A stretch of 64,000 nt of DNA from Pseudonocardia sp. C8. Its GTDB lineage: Bacteria > Actinomycetota > Actinomycetes > Mycobacteriales > Pseudonocardiaceae. Where the stretch lies: positions 2,691,501-2,755,500 of the forward strand of contig NZ_JACMTR010000002.1 of NCBI RefSeq assembly GCF_014267175.1. The letters run 5' to 3'. This document shows positions 10,564 to 18,938 of this stretch, one piece after another. Position numbers and translations under genes: made by a program. The notes beneath the pieces are model-generated. The model saw only the letters and a program-made list of their open reading frames with translations. It was not told the origin of the DNA and did no database searches. Each line of letters starts with the position of its first letter. The first letter of the stretch is position 1.

Positions 10564-11394
10564 TCAGGCCGGCTCGCCGTCCACCGTCACGACGATCTCC
10601 GAGCCGTCGTCGCGGCGCCCGTCGGCCGCGCTGAGGAGCCCAGCGATCCGCGACGCCTCCGGCAGCGGGTCCGGGTAGTGCCAGAACGCGTCGGCGAGGG
10701 TGGTCGCGGGCGCGACCGTGGCGTGCTCGTAGGCGGCCCGGCCCTTGTACGGGCAGTGGGTGCGGGTGTCGCTCGGTGCCAGGTCCGCCGTGACGTCGGC
10801 GCGGGGCAGGTACCAGCGGTTCTTCAGACCGGTCTCGGACAGCACCCACGGCGCGCGGGAGTCGGCCAGGACGGTGCGCCGCCCGTCCGGCGCGACGTGC
10901 GTGACGACCACGTGCCGCCGGGTCGGCCGGACGTCGACCCGGGTGTAGGGGTCGGTGAGGTGGGCGAAGACCTGCTCGTCCTCGTCGTACCAGGCGTCGG
11001 CGGCGTCCCAGTACAGGGCGGCGAGCCCGCGCAGCCAGGCCGCGGCGGCGACCGGCTCCGGGTAGGTCCAGACGGCGTCGTCGCGGCGGCGCCCACCGAC
11101 CCGCAGCGACCGGTACGTGGCGTCCCCCTTGAACGGGCAGTGCGTGGTGTGCTCGCTCGGGACCAGCGCGCTCGCGTCGAGGTCGTCCTCGGGCACGTAG
11201 AGCACGGGCAGCAGGTTCGACTCGTGCAGCAGGTAGCCGCGCCGGGTGTCGAGCACGGTCCGCCCGGCGAACTCGGCCCGGACCCGCCGCGGGAACGGGT
11301 GCAGGAGCAGCTTGTGCGGCGGGCCGTCGATCGCGTAGTTCACCGTCGCCGGCGCGTACGGCGACAGCGGCCCGTCGCTGCGTGTCAGTCCCAC
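10564..11394 (-). CDS. protein with two DUF427 domains
   Basis: A 276-residue protein containing two DUF427 units. Each carries the signature 'THCP(F/Y)KG.A.Y' (first near residue 95, second near 215) and the following AVWTYPEP or AFWHYPDP block. DUF427 proteins are small cytoplasmic proteins of unknown biochemical role. GTG 11394 is chosen since GGAGGGG lies 7 nt before it; an upstream ATG (11424) lacks such a site. The gene diverges from a MarR regulator with a palindrome between them, which suggests regulation by it. Confidence 0.85.
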   Translation of the reverse strand: MGLTRSDGPLSPYAPATVNYAIDGPPHKLLLHPFPRRVRAEFAGRTVLDTRRGYLLHESNLLPVLYVPEDDLDASALVPSEHTTHCPFKGDATYRSLRVGGRRRDDAVWTYPEPVAAAAWLRGLAALYWDAADAWYDEDEQVFAHLTDPYTRVDVRPTRRHVVVTHVAPDGRRTVLADSRAPWVLSETGLKNRWYLPRADVTADLAPSDTRTHCPYKGRAAYEHATVAPATTLADAFWHYPDPLPEASRIAGLLSAADGRRDDGSEIVVTVDGEPA

Positions 11395-11487
11395 CGGAGC
11401 CCCTCCACGTCGGTCCTTCCGCATCAGTCCCGTCCCACCGAACCAGAGGAGCCGGGCGCGGGGCCAGCGGCCGGGACCACGGACCGG

Positions 11488-11502
11488 GTTGCGGGACGCA
11501 AC
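11488..11502. promoter_or_regulatory. MarR-type operator candidate GTTGCG-GGA-CGCAAC
   Basis: A perfect 6-bp inverted repeat with a 3-nt centre, 19 nt upstream of the MarR start and within the divergent intergenic region shared with the DUF427 gene. The size and position fit an autoregulatory site; binding is inferred. Confidence 0.5.
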
Positions 11503-11520
11503 GTGTGTAGCATGCGAATC

Positions 11521-12039
11521 ATGACCGAACGTCCGATTAGCCCGGTTGGTGCGGGTGTGCCCGGCGGTGTCGCCACCGCGGACGGCGACGACGGGCGGCC
11601 GGGCGGGTCGCTGGAGTCCCTGGAGAAGCAGATCACGCTGCTGGTGCGCCGCACGATGGAACCCGTGTGGGCGCACGGCTACGGCGCCGACGAGGCCGTC
11701 GACCGCTACACCTACCCGATCCTGACCCTGCTCGGCGACGAGGGCGCCCTGTCGCTGACCGCACTCACCGGCAAGCTGGGGATCAGCAAGCCCACCGCCA
11801 GCCGCCAGGTGTCCCGGCTCTCCCGGGCCGGGCTGGTCGAGGTGTCCCCGCAGGAGCGCGACCCGCGCTCGGTCAGCGTGCGGCTCACCCCGTCCGGCGC
11901 GGCGGCGCGCGAGCGGGTCCGCGCCGCCCGGCTGGCCCCGCTGCGCGAGGTCATGGCGCACTGGACCGAGCCGGACCGCGAGGCGCTCGCCGGGCTGCTC
12001 GACCGGTTCAACACCGACCTGGACCTGTTCCGGCGCTGA
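11521..12039 (+). CDS. MarR-family transcriptional regulator
   Basis: A 172-residue winged-helix protein: an N-terminal disordered Gly/Asp-rich 30 residues, the conserved YPILTLLGDEGALSLTALTG and recognition-helix KLGISKPTASRQVSRLSRAG blocks, and the wing QERDPRSVSVRLTPSG. It diverges from the DUF427 gene. Two in-frame ATGs (11512 and 11521) are possible; 11521 gives the N-terminus MTERPIS. The ligand is unknown. Confidence 0.87.
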   Translation: MTERPISPVGAGVPGGVATADGDDGRPGGSLESLEKQITLLVRRTMEPVWAHGYGADEAVDRYTYPILTLLGDEGALSLTALTGKLGISKPTASRQVSRLSRAGLVEVSPQERDPRSVSVRLTPSGAAARERVRAARLAPLREVMAHWTEPDREALAGLLDRFNTDLDLFRR

Positions 12040-12146
12040 GACCCCACCCGCTGGCGCACGGCCACCCGCCGGGGTGATGCCATAGTGGGGGAGTCCGGGT
12101 GGTCCGCCCGGTGACACCGGAGCGGTGACGGGGGGTCGGTGCGCGC

Positions 12147-14234
12147 GTGGATGCGCTGGTGGCGCTCGTCGCCGGGGTGCTGAACGGGATCCGGGAGCTC
12201 GGCATCCCGGACGTCTGCCCCGGTGACTGGGCCTGGTCGGTCACCGCGCTCGGCGTGCTGACCGGCCTGCTGCCGACGGCCGGTGCCGCCTTCGTCGCGC
12301 TGCTGCGCCGCCGGATCGGGTCCGGATCGTCGTCCGGGTACGGGGCCGCCGAGTCGGTGCTGATCGGCGGGATCGGGGTGCTCGCCGCCGGCCTGCTGCC
12401 GTTCGCCGTCTTCCTCGGCGCGGGCGGGACGTTCGCGCAGGCCACCCAGGGTGTCCCGGCGGTGCCCGGGCTCGGTGCCGCGGCCACCGACTCGATCCGG
12501 GTGACGACCTGCGACCTCGTCGGCACCCAGAGCAGCTACCTGGGCCGGGGCAGCGTCGCCGGGTCGATCGGCGGCGGCGACGTCGTCACCTCGGTGACCG
12601 CGGTCGTGCTGCTCGGGGTGGTGCCGCTGCTGGCCGTCGTCCTGGTCGCGGTCCAGGCCCGCACGGCGCTGCGCCGGGGTCCGCGCTGGCCGGCCAAGTT
12701 CTTCTGGCTGCCGCTGTTCTCGCTGATCGTGCTCACCGCCGCGGTGCCGGCCGGGACCGCCGAGCACCTGTGGGTGGGGATCCTCGGGGGCAGCCTGGTC
12801 GGAGTCCTGATCGTGCCGATGGTCCCGCCGCCGTCGCGGGCCCGGATCGAGCAGGTCCGGGCCGGGCGGGACGCCCCCGCCCACGGCTCCCGGGCGCTCC
12901 CGGCCGGACCGCCCGTGCCCACCGGATCGTCCCGGCGCGGGACCGGCGCCGCCGCCCCGGTCAGCGCCACCCCGAGCGTCGCGGAGCGGCTGGCCGAGCG
13001 GTTCACCCGGCGCGAGCCGCGGCCGTCGGAGACCTCCGGCGGCACCGGGCAGGGGGCCGCCCCCTACGCGGGCTTCCACTCCCCACCCGGGCCGGCCTCG
13101 GCGCCGGCGCGCCCGCCGGCGCGCCCGCCGTCGGGCCGGCACGGTGGGCCGCCCCCCGGTGCGTACCCGCCGGGCGCCCGCCCCCCGACGGGCCCGACCG
13201 CGTACGCGCCGCCGCGGCCCCCGACCGGTGCGACGGCCCACGCGCCGCCGGCGACCGGCCCGGCCGCGCACCCGGCGGCCGGACCGATGCGCCCGCACGG
13301 GCCGCCGTCCGGCGGCCATCCGCCGCCCGGGCCGCCCCGGAAGCCGACGCTGGTCGCGCCGGTGCCGGGCGGTCCGCCGCGCGCACCGCGGTTCCGGCTG
13401 ATGAAGCGGCTGGGCGCCGGCGGGTTCGGCGGGGTGTGGCTGGCGCACGACGCGAAGCTCGGCCACACCGTCGCCGTCAAGTCCGCGCACGCCGCCGACC
13501 CGGAGACCGAGGAGCGGATCCGCCGGGAGGCGGCCGCGCTCGGCTCGATGCGGCACCCGTGCTGCGTGGAGATCTACGACCTGCTGCACGCGTCGTCCGA
13601 CCCGGGTCTGCAGGGGATGGACGGCCTGGTCATCGTCATGCAGTACGTCGACGGTATGTCGCTGGGCCAGCTGGTCGGCGAGCGGGGCACGGTGGACGAC
13701 ATCTCCGCGGCCCGGATCTGGACCGGGATCGCCGGGGCGCTGGACACCGCGCACCGGTCCGGGGTGCTGCACCGTGACATCAAGCCGGGCAACATCGTCG
13801 TCGACCCGCAGGGGCACCCGCATCTCATCGACTTCGGGATCGCCCGCAAGCAGGGTGACTCGACGCTGACCCAGACCGGGTACGTGCTCGGCACCCCGGA
13901 CTACCTCGCCCCGGAGACGGCGGCGGGCAAGCCGGCATCGCCCGCCTCGGACGGGTGGCAGCTGGCGGCCGCGGTGTCGTTCGCGCTCAGCGGGCACCCG
14001 CCGCGCGGCGAGTCGAGCGACGCCGTCGCCGGGCTCCGCGCAGCCGCGGCCGGGGCGAAGCTGACCCACCTGCCGGCCCGGACCGCGCACCTGTCGCTGC
14101 TGAAGCAGGCGATGCGCACCGAACCGAACCGGCGCCCGGACCTGGGCACCGTGCAGTCGAAGCTGGACGGCTGGCTGCACCGGCAGGGCTACCGCGCCGA
14201 CGGGCCGGTCACAGCGGTCTTCGAACGGCAGTGA
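12147..14234 (+). CDS. membrane Ser/Thr protein kinase with C-terminal catalytic domain
   Basis: A 695-residue protein with the reverse of the usual PknB-type order. Residues 1-235 hold about five hydrophobic segments (30-50, 70-90, 150-172, 190-205, 210-228); 240-410 are a Pro/Gly/Ala-rich linker; 412-695 are a eukaryotic-type kinase domain. Key residues are present: glycine loop LGAGGFGGVW, ATP-binding Lys445 in AVK, HRDIKPGN with Asp544, DFG Asp562, and PDYLAPE. It should phosphorylate Ser/Thr in the cytoplasm while anchored in the membrane, perhaps sensing through the N-terminal module. Start is GTG 12147 behind a G-rich stretch. Confidence 0.88.
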   Translation: MDALVALVAGVLNGIRELGIPDVCPGDWAWSVTALGVLTGLLPTAGAAFVALLRRRIGSGSSSGYGAAESVLIGGIGVLAAGLLPFAVFLGAGGTFAQATQGVPAVPGLGAAATDSIRVTTCDLVGTQSSYLGRGSVAGSIGGGDVVTSVTAVVLLGVVPLLAVVLVAVQARTALRRGPRWPAKFFWLPLFSLIVLTAAVPAGTAEHLWVGILGGSLVGVLIVPMVPPPSRARIEQVRAGRDAPAHGSRALPAGPPVPTGSSRRGTGAAAPVSATPSVAERLAERFTRREPRPSETSGGTGQGAAPYAGFHSPPGPASAPARPPARPPSGRHGGPPPGAYPPGARPPTGPTAYAPPRPPTGATAHAPPATGPAAHPAAGPMRPHGPPSGGHPPPGPPRKPTLVAPVPGGPPRAPRFRLMKRLGAGGFGGVWLAHDAKLGHTVAVKSAHAADPETEERIRREAAALGSMRHPCCVEIYDLLHASSDPGLQGMDGLVIVMQYVDGMSLGQLVGERGTVDDISAARIWTGIAGALDTAHRSGVLHRDIKPGNIVVDPQGHPHLIDFGIARKQGDSTLTQTGYVLGTPDYLAPETAAGKPASPASDGWQLAAAVSFALSGHPPRGESSDAVAGLRAAAAGAKLTHLPARTAHLSLLKQAMRTEPNRRPDLGTVQSKLDGWLHRQGYRADGPVTAVFERQ

Positions 14235-14248
14235 CGCGCCCGGCCGTC

Positions 14249-15025
14249 CTACAGCCACGCGTCGACGAACAGGTGCACCGCCAGGCCGAGCCCGGCGAGC
14301 GCGATGCCGACGCGCAGCGCCCGGGCGGGTACGCGGCGGGCGACGGCCGGGCCGAGCCGCCCGCCCAGCAGCAGGCCCAGCGCGAGCGCCGGGACCGCCA
14401 CCCACGCGACGTCGCCGAGGAACGCGAAGCCGACCGCGGCGACCGCGTTCGCCGCCCAGAGCAGGACGTTCTTCAGCGCGTTGGCCCGCAGCAGCGTCGT
14501 CCCGGGCAGCGACGCGAGCAGCGCCAGCATGAGCACCCCGGCGGCGGCCCCGAAGTAGCCGCCGTAGACGGCGATCCCGAACACGCCGAGCGGCACACCG
14601 CGGCCCGGCGGCCGGTCCGTGCCGGGCCGCGGTGGCACGAGCAGCAACGCGGACGCGGCCGCGACGAGGAACGGCACGATCCGCTCGAACCCGCCCTCCG
14701 GCGTCAGCAGCAGCAGGCCGGCCCCGGCGGCGCCGCCGAGCAGCGCCGGCCCGACCCAGCGCCGCACCTGGTGACCGGCGCCGCGCAGCTCGGGCCGCGA
14801 CCCGGACACTGACCCGGCGCCCTGGAACAGCAGGCAGACCGTGTTGGTGACGTTCGCGGTGGTCGCGGGCAGCCCCACGGCGAGCAGCGCCGGGTACGAG
14901 AACAGCGACGCCAGACCGGCGACCGCACCGACCAGCCCGGCGCCGACCCCGGCCGCGAACAGCAGGACGAGCTCGGCGGCGGTCACCGGGCGGGACGGGG
15001 GAGTGACGGATCGGTGTGGATGCAC
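14249..15025 (-). CDS. TSUP-family permease (TauE/SafE type)
   Basis: A 258-residue membrane protein with about eight hydrophobic segments in two related halves; GLVGAVAGLASLFSYPALLAVGLP and the second-half GGYFGAAAGVLMLALLASLPG are the duplicated family core. TSUP proteins export sulfite, sulfoacetate or related small anions; the substrate cannot be read from sequence. Start is GTG 15025; GTG 14986, 13 codons inside, is the other possibility. It is convergent with the kinase gene. Confidence 0.85.
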   Translation of the reverse strand: MHPHRSVTPPSRPVTAAELVLLFAAGVGAGLVGAVAGLASLFSYPALLAVGLPATTANVTNTVCLLFQGAGSVSGSRPELRGAGHQVRRWVGPALLGGAAGAGLLLLTPEGGFERIVPFLVAAASALLLVPPRPGTDRPPGRGVPLGVFGIAVYGGYFGAAAGVLMLALLASLPGTTLLRANALKNVLLWAANAVAAVGFAFLGDVAWVAVPALALGLLLGGRLGPAVARRVPARALRVGIALAGLGLAVHLFVDAWL

Positions 15026-15070
15026 ACGAGTTTACCGAGCCCCGCACACCGGTCCGCGGTCTGCCAGCGG

Positions 15071-15136
15071 GGTGATCACGGATCGGGAGGCGATCCGGCC
15101 ACCGGTGGCCGCATCCGCTCCCGATCCGTGATCACC
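15071..15136. terminator. 66-nt near-perfect palindrome (terminator-like)
   Basis: The 19-nt outer arms (15071-15089 and 15118-15136) are perfectly complementary, starting GGTGATC and ending GATCACC, and the centre GGCCACCGGTGGCC (15097-15110) is itself palindromic. It lies 5 nt downstream of the MFS gene's stop on the reverse strand, so termination is the simplest role. Its ends resemble the palindromes at 42685 and 43669. Confidence 0.7.
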
Positions 15137-15140
15137 GTCC

Positions 15141-16592
15141 TCAGGCGGCCGCCGGCCGCAGCGCGGGCCGCAGCACCACGACGGTCCCGGCCGCGGCCGC
15201 GACCAGCAGGATCCCCACCCCGAGCCGCCAGCCGGAGCCCCCGCCGCCGGTGAGCGTCCACCCCAGCGCGGCCAGTGCGGGACCGACGGCGCTGCCGACG
15301 GTCCGCGCGGTCATCGCGATCCCGCCGGTGGCGCCCTCGGTGCCCGGCGGTGCGGCGGCCAGCACGGCCGCGTTGACCGCCGGGTTGAACAGCCCGGCCG
15401 CGAGCCCGGCGAGCGCCATCCCGCCGGCGAGGCCGGTCCAGCCGGTGCCCGGCCCGAGCGGGAGCAGGGCCGCGAGCGCGAGCGTGGTGGACACCCCACC
15501 GGCCACGGTGATCCGCAGCGGCCCGTACCGGTCGGTGAGCCAGCCGGCGACCGGAGAGGCCGCCGCGACCGCGCCGACGAACACCAGCAGCGCCGAACCG
15601 CTGGCCGCCGCCGTGCCGGTGCCGATGCTCGTTCCGCTGGCGCTCGTCTCGGTGCCGATGCTCGTTCCGCTGGCGCTCGTCTCGGTGCCGATGCTCGTTC
15701 CGCTGGCGCTCCTCTCGGTGAGGACGTCGGCGACGAACCACGGCACGAGGAACGACACCAGCCCGGCCGTCATCGACACCGCGAACAGCGCGCCGAGCGT
15801 CGCCCGGATCGCGGGCCGCCGGACCATCGCCCGGACGGCTCCCGCCGCGGGCAGCCGCACCCACCCGGCGAACAGGGCGACCGCGGCCGCGGCCGCGACC
15901 GGGGCCCGCCAGGCCGGGCCGGTTCCCTGGTCGAGTGCCACCAGCAGCGCGGTCAGCGCGCCGCCGAGCAGGACCGCCTCGGCGAGCAGCGACCGACCCG
16001 GCGCGGGCACCCCGCGGACCCGGCGCCGGTCCAGCAGGACCGCGCCGGCGGCGACGGCGGCCAGCACCGCGGGCAGCTTGACCAGGAACACCGCCCGCCA
16101 GCCGAACGCGTCGGCGACCAGCCCCCCGGCCGGCGCACCGGCCATCGTCCCGACCGTCATCACCATGATGATCAGGCTGATGGCCCGGCCGCGCCGCTCC
16201 GCCGGGACCGCGGCCGTCACGATCGGCATGTAGACGGCCACGACCAGGGACGCGGCGACGCCCTGCAGCACCCGGCCCGCGATCAGCACCGGGAACGCCG
16301 GCGCGAGCACGGTCAGCGCCGTGCCGAGCACGATCCCGAGCTGGGCCAGCAGGAACACCGGGCGCGGGTCGGCCCGGTCACCCCAGCGCCCGGCCGGGAT
16401 GCCGAGCGCCGCCATCGGCACGGTGTAGGCCAGCAGCACCCACGCCGTCGCACCCGGCCCGACGGCGAGGTCGGCCCCGATGCCGGGCAGGGCGACCGCG
16501 GCCACGGTGATCTCGGAGGTCACGGCGAGCATGGCCAGCCCGAGCGCGCCGACGGCGCCCCAGCGGGTGCGGGTTCCGGCCGGCGCGCTCAT
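15141..16592 (-). CDS. 14-TM MFS drug:H+ antiporter (DHA2-like)
   Basis: A 483-residue major facilitator with the motif A-like GIPAGRWGDRADPRPVFLL, motif C-like GMALAGLAAG region and about 14 predicted helices, as in EmrB/QacA pumps. It would export hydrophobic compounds using the proton gradient. ATG 16592 overlaps the upstream reductase stop (ATGA), so the two are coupled. A threefold 11-residue repeat, GTSIGTETSAS, sits in a loop between two helices at about residues 300-333 (see repeat). Confidence 0.86.
   Translation of the reverse strand: MSAPAGTRTRWGAVGALGLAMLAVTSEITVAAVALPGIGADLAVGPGATAWVLLAYTVPMAALGIPAGRWGDRADPRPVFLLAQLGIVLGTALTVLAPAFPVLIAGRVLQGVAASLVVAVYMPIVTAAVPAERRGRAISLIIMVMTVGTMAGAPAGGLVADAFGWRAVFLVKLPAVLAAVAAGAVLLDRRRVRGVPAPGRSLLAEAVLLGGALTALLVALDQGTGPAWRAPVAAAAAVALFAGWVRLPAAGAVRAMVRRPAIRATLGALFAVSMTAGLVSFLVPWFVADVLTERSASGTSIGTETSASGTSIGTETSASGTSIGTGTAAASGSALLVFVGAVAAASPVAGWLTDRYGPLRITVAGGVSTTLALAALLPLGPGTGWTGLAGGMALAGLAAGLFNPAVNAAVLAAAPPGTEGATGGIAMTARTVGSAVGPALAALGWTLTGGGGSGWRLGVGILLVAAAAGTVVVLRPALRPAAA
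15619..15717 (-). repeat. 33-bp tandem repeat, three copies, inside the MFS gene
   Basis: Units at 15619-15651, 15652-15684 and 15685-15717; the first two are identical and the third differs at one base. The period keeps the reading frame and adds an 11-residue Ser/Thr/Gly unit per copy in an inter-helix loop. Confidence 0.9.
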
Positions 16593-17221
16593 GCGACGTA
16601 CCCGTGCGCGGCCCGGGCCTCCCGCAGCGCGCGGCCCCACCACACCAGCTGGCCGGCGAGCGTGTGCGCGGCCTCGGCGGCGGCGCCGTCGTCGGTGGGC
16701 CGGCCGTCCTCACCGAACGCCGACCAGAACTCGTGCAGGCTCACCGCGTCCCGGACCGGCACGGCGTGCAGCTCGACGAACACCGGCCGCAGGTGCTCGA
16801 CGGCCCGGATGCCGCCGGAGAGCCCGCCGTAGCTGACGAACCCGACCGGCTTGGCCGCCCACTCGGCGTGGAAGGAGTCGATCGCGGTCTTCAGCGGCCC
16901 CGGGTACGAGTGGTTGTACTCCGGGGTGACGACGACGAACGCGTCGGCCGCGGCGAGCCGCCGGCCCAGCGCGCGGTCGCTGTGCTCGAGGCCGGGGGAC
17001 AGCTCGGCGTCCCGCAGGTCGACGACGTCGACGGTGACGTCGTCGCGCCCGGCGAGCTCCCCGGCGAACCAGCGGGCGGCGGTCGGCCCGAACCGCCGGG
17101 GCCGGACGCTGCCGATGACGACCGCGACCCGGACCGGGCCGGCCCGGCCGCGGTCCGCACCGGGGGTGCCGGCCGGGACGGATGGGCCGGACGCAGGGCC
17201 GGTGGTGGAGGTGGTGCTCAC
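16589..17221 (-). CDS. NADPH-dependent FMN reductase family protein
   Basis: A 210-residue flavodoxin-like oxidoreductase. VAVVIGSVRPRRFGPTAARWF is the FMN-phosphate loop, and VVVTPEYNHSYPGPLKTAID near residue 100 is the family hallmark; KPVGFVSYGGLSGGIRA follows. It reduces FMN, quinones or similar acceptors with NADPH. The first 28 residues are a disordered tail. GTG 17221 follows AAGGAG at good spacing. It is the first gene of a two-gene unit with the MFS pump, which suggests a shared stress role, an inference. Confidence 0.87.
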   Translation of the reverse strand: MSTTSTTGPASGPSVPAGTPGADRGRAGPVRVAVVIGSVRPRRFGPTAARWFAGELAGRDDVTVDVVDLRDAELSPGLEHSDRALGRRLAAADAFVVVTPEYNHSYPGPLKTAIDSFHAEWAAKPVGFVSYGGLSGGIRAVEHLRPVFVELHAVPVRDAVSLHEFWSAFGEDGRPTDDGAAAEAAHTLAGQLVWWGRALREARAAHGYVA

Positions 17222-17322
17222 GTCGGACGCTCCTTCGCCTCGGCGGGCGGCCGTTCCGCCCGCTCGCCGGGGACGCTAGGATCTGGAGCTGACTTCAGGT
17301 CAACACCTGGAGGGCCGGTCGT

Positions 17323-18816
17323 TCAGCCGGGCCGGGAGTGCAGCGCGAACCAGAGCTCGGCACGCGCGCCGGGGGAGTCCAGGTCGCGCCCGAGCAGGGC
17401 ACCGGCCTTCTCGATCCGCGCCCGCAGCGTGTGCCGGTGCACCCCGAGCCGGGCCGCGGCCGGGTCCCACTGGCCGTGGTGGGCGAGCCACTCCCGCAGC
17501 GACCCGACGAGGTCGCCGCGGCGCTCGGCGTCGTGCCGGACCAGCGGCGCGAGCACCGACTCGGCGAACGCGGCGGCGTCCTCGGCGGGCACCAGCGCGG
17601 CCAGGCCGCTGCCCGCCAGGTCGGCGAACCGCAGCACCGCCCGGTCGCGGCGCTCGGCGGTGTCGAGCGCCCGGCTCGCCTCCCGCAGCGCCCCGCCGAG
17701 ACCGGTCACCGGAGCGGGGTCGGAGATCCCGGCGCGCACGTCGCGGAGCCGGGCGACCAGCGCGAGGACCGGGTCGACGGCCTCGGCCCCGACCACGGCC
17801 ACGACCCGGCCGTCGAGCTCGGCGTGGAAACCGGCCGAGGCCCGGTCGAGCGCGTCGGCGACGACGTCCGGCCGGGTCGCCGGTGACCGCCCGCCGAGCG
17901 CGACGACCACGAGGTCGCCGCCGGGCAGCGGGCCCCAGGTGTCGGCGAGGACCTGCTCGGCGCCGCATCCGGGGAGCGTGGTCAGCGCCCGCAGGACGGC
18001 CGTCCGCAGCCGCTGCTCGGCGCGCCCGGCGGCGGCGCTGCGCGCGTGCGAGAGGGTCAGCACCGACACCGCCGACCCGATGACCTGCCGGTCGACCGGG
18101 CTGAACTGGCGGTCCCGGCCGACGGCGAGCACCGCGGGGCCGACCAGCCGGACCGGTTGCAGCACGACCTGCCCGTCCCCGGCCGCGACGGTGACGCTGG
18201 ACGGCCCGGCGTGCTCGCGGACCCGGGTGATCTCCCCGGCCAGCCCCGCAGCCCGGCGGGACGCCTGGCGGGGTGCGGCGTGCCGGACCCGGTCGTCGGC
18301 GTCGGAGAGCAGCACCCACGCCTCGAGCCGCTCGGCCAGCCGGTCGAGCACGCGACCGGTGGCGGCGTCGCGGTCGCCGCCGAGCGCGGCCGCGGTGAGC
18401 GCCCGCTGGGCCTCGTCGGTCCGGACGACCTCGGCGTAGCGCTCGCTGGCCCGCGCCTCGGCCACCGCCTTGGTGAGGGCCAGGAACGGGGTCCGTTCCG
18501 GCACCTCGACCAGCGGCAGGCCGTGGCGGGTGCAGGCCTCGGCGACCGCAGGGAGGTGCCGGTCGTGGCCGAGCCCCGTGCCGAACCCGAGCCCGGCGAG
18601 GCCGTGCCGGGCGAGCCGGGCGACGTAGCCGTCCGGGTCGGGTGCGGGACCGAGGCCGGTGGTGAGCAGCAGCTCGCCGCCGTCCAGGTACGGCGACGGG
18701 TCCCCGAGCTCGCTGGAATGCACCCAGGAGATACGACGATCCAGATCCGCGGAGGGACACGCCACCCGCAGGCCGAGACTGCGGTCCCTGCAGAGATCGC
18801 GCAGCGTGAACGCCAC
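17323..18816 (-). CDS. PucR-family transcriptional regulator
   Basis: A 497-residue regulator with an N-terminal PucR domain (about 8-125, with WVHSSELGDPSPYLDGGELLLTTG split across a typical effector pocket), a middle GGDEF-like/linker region, and a C-terminal PucR HTH_30 domain (440-493, LGVHRHTLRARIEKAGALLG). Founding PucR controls purine catabolism; relatives govern use of other nitrogen compounds. GTG 18816 follows GGAGG. It diverges from the molybdenum hydroxylase/carboxylase gene run at 18939-25527 and is its likely regulator. Confidence 0.88.
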   Translation of the reverse strand: MAFTLRDLCRDRSLGLRVACPSADLDRRISWVHSSELGDPSPYLDGGELLLTTGLGPAPDPDGYVARLARHGLAGLGFGTGLGHDRHLPAVAEACTRHGLPLVEVPERTPFLALTKAVAEARASERYAEVVRTDEAQRALTAAALGGDRDAATGRVLDRLAERLEAWVLLSDADDRVRHAAPRQASRRAAGLAGEITRVREHAGPSSVTVAAGDGQVVLQPVRLVGPAVLAVGRDRQFSPVDRQVIGSAVSVLTLSHARSAAAGRAEQRLRTAVLRALTTLPGCGAEQVLADTWGPLPGGDLVVVALGGRSPATRPDVVADALDRASAGFHAELDGRVVAVVGAEAVDPVLALVARLRDVRAGISDPAPVTGLGGALREASRALDTAERRDRAVLRFADLAGSGLAALVPAEDAAAFAESVLAPLVRHDAERRGDLVGSLREWLAHHGQWDPAAARLGVHRHTLRARIEKAGALLGRDLDSPGARAELWFALHSRPG

Positions 18817-18831
18817 CGGTCCTCCTGCCAG

Positions 18832-18872
18832 ATCGTCGTGTTGTGATGATCGACCTCGACGATTCGTACACT
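18832..18872. promoter_or_regulatory. divergent control region with inverted repeat and -10-like box
   Basis: ATCGTCG (18832-18838) and CGACGAT (18857-18863) form a 7-bp inverted repeat, and TACACT (18867-18872) resembles a -10 box for the rightward genes. This lies in the 122-nt space between pucR and the hydroxylase gene and is where a PucR operator would be expected; assignment is inference. Confidence 0.35.
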
Positions 18873-18938
18873 ACCGCTCCCCGGTGTTCTGGATCACGCT
18901 GTCCGGCACGGATCGCCGTCGTCGTCGAAGGGAAGAGC

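Noticed and set aside
10427..10678. 83-codon open frame with ATG-like GTG start
   Set aside because: It overlaps the solitary repeat copy and the 3' end of the DUF427 gene, is Gly/Pro low complexity and has no homology signature.
7238..10849. 1203-codon reverse open frame as one protein
   Set aside because: Only its last 441 codons show homology (CorC); the rest runs antisense through coaA and a MarR gene.
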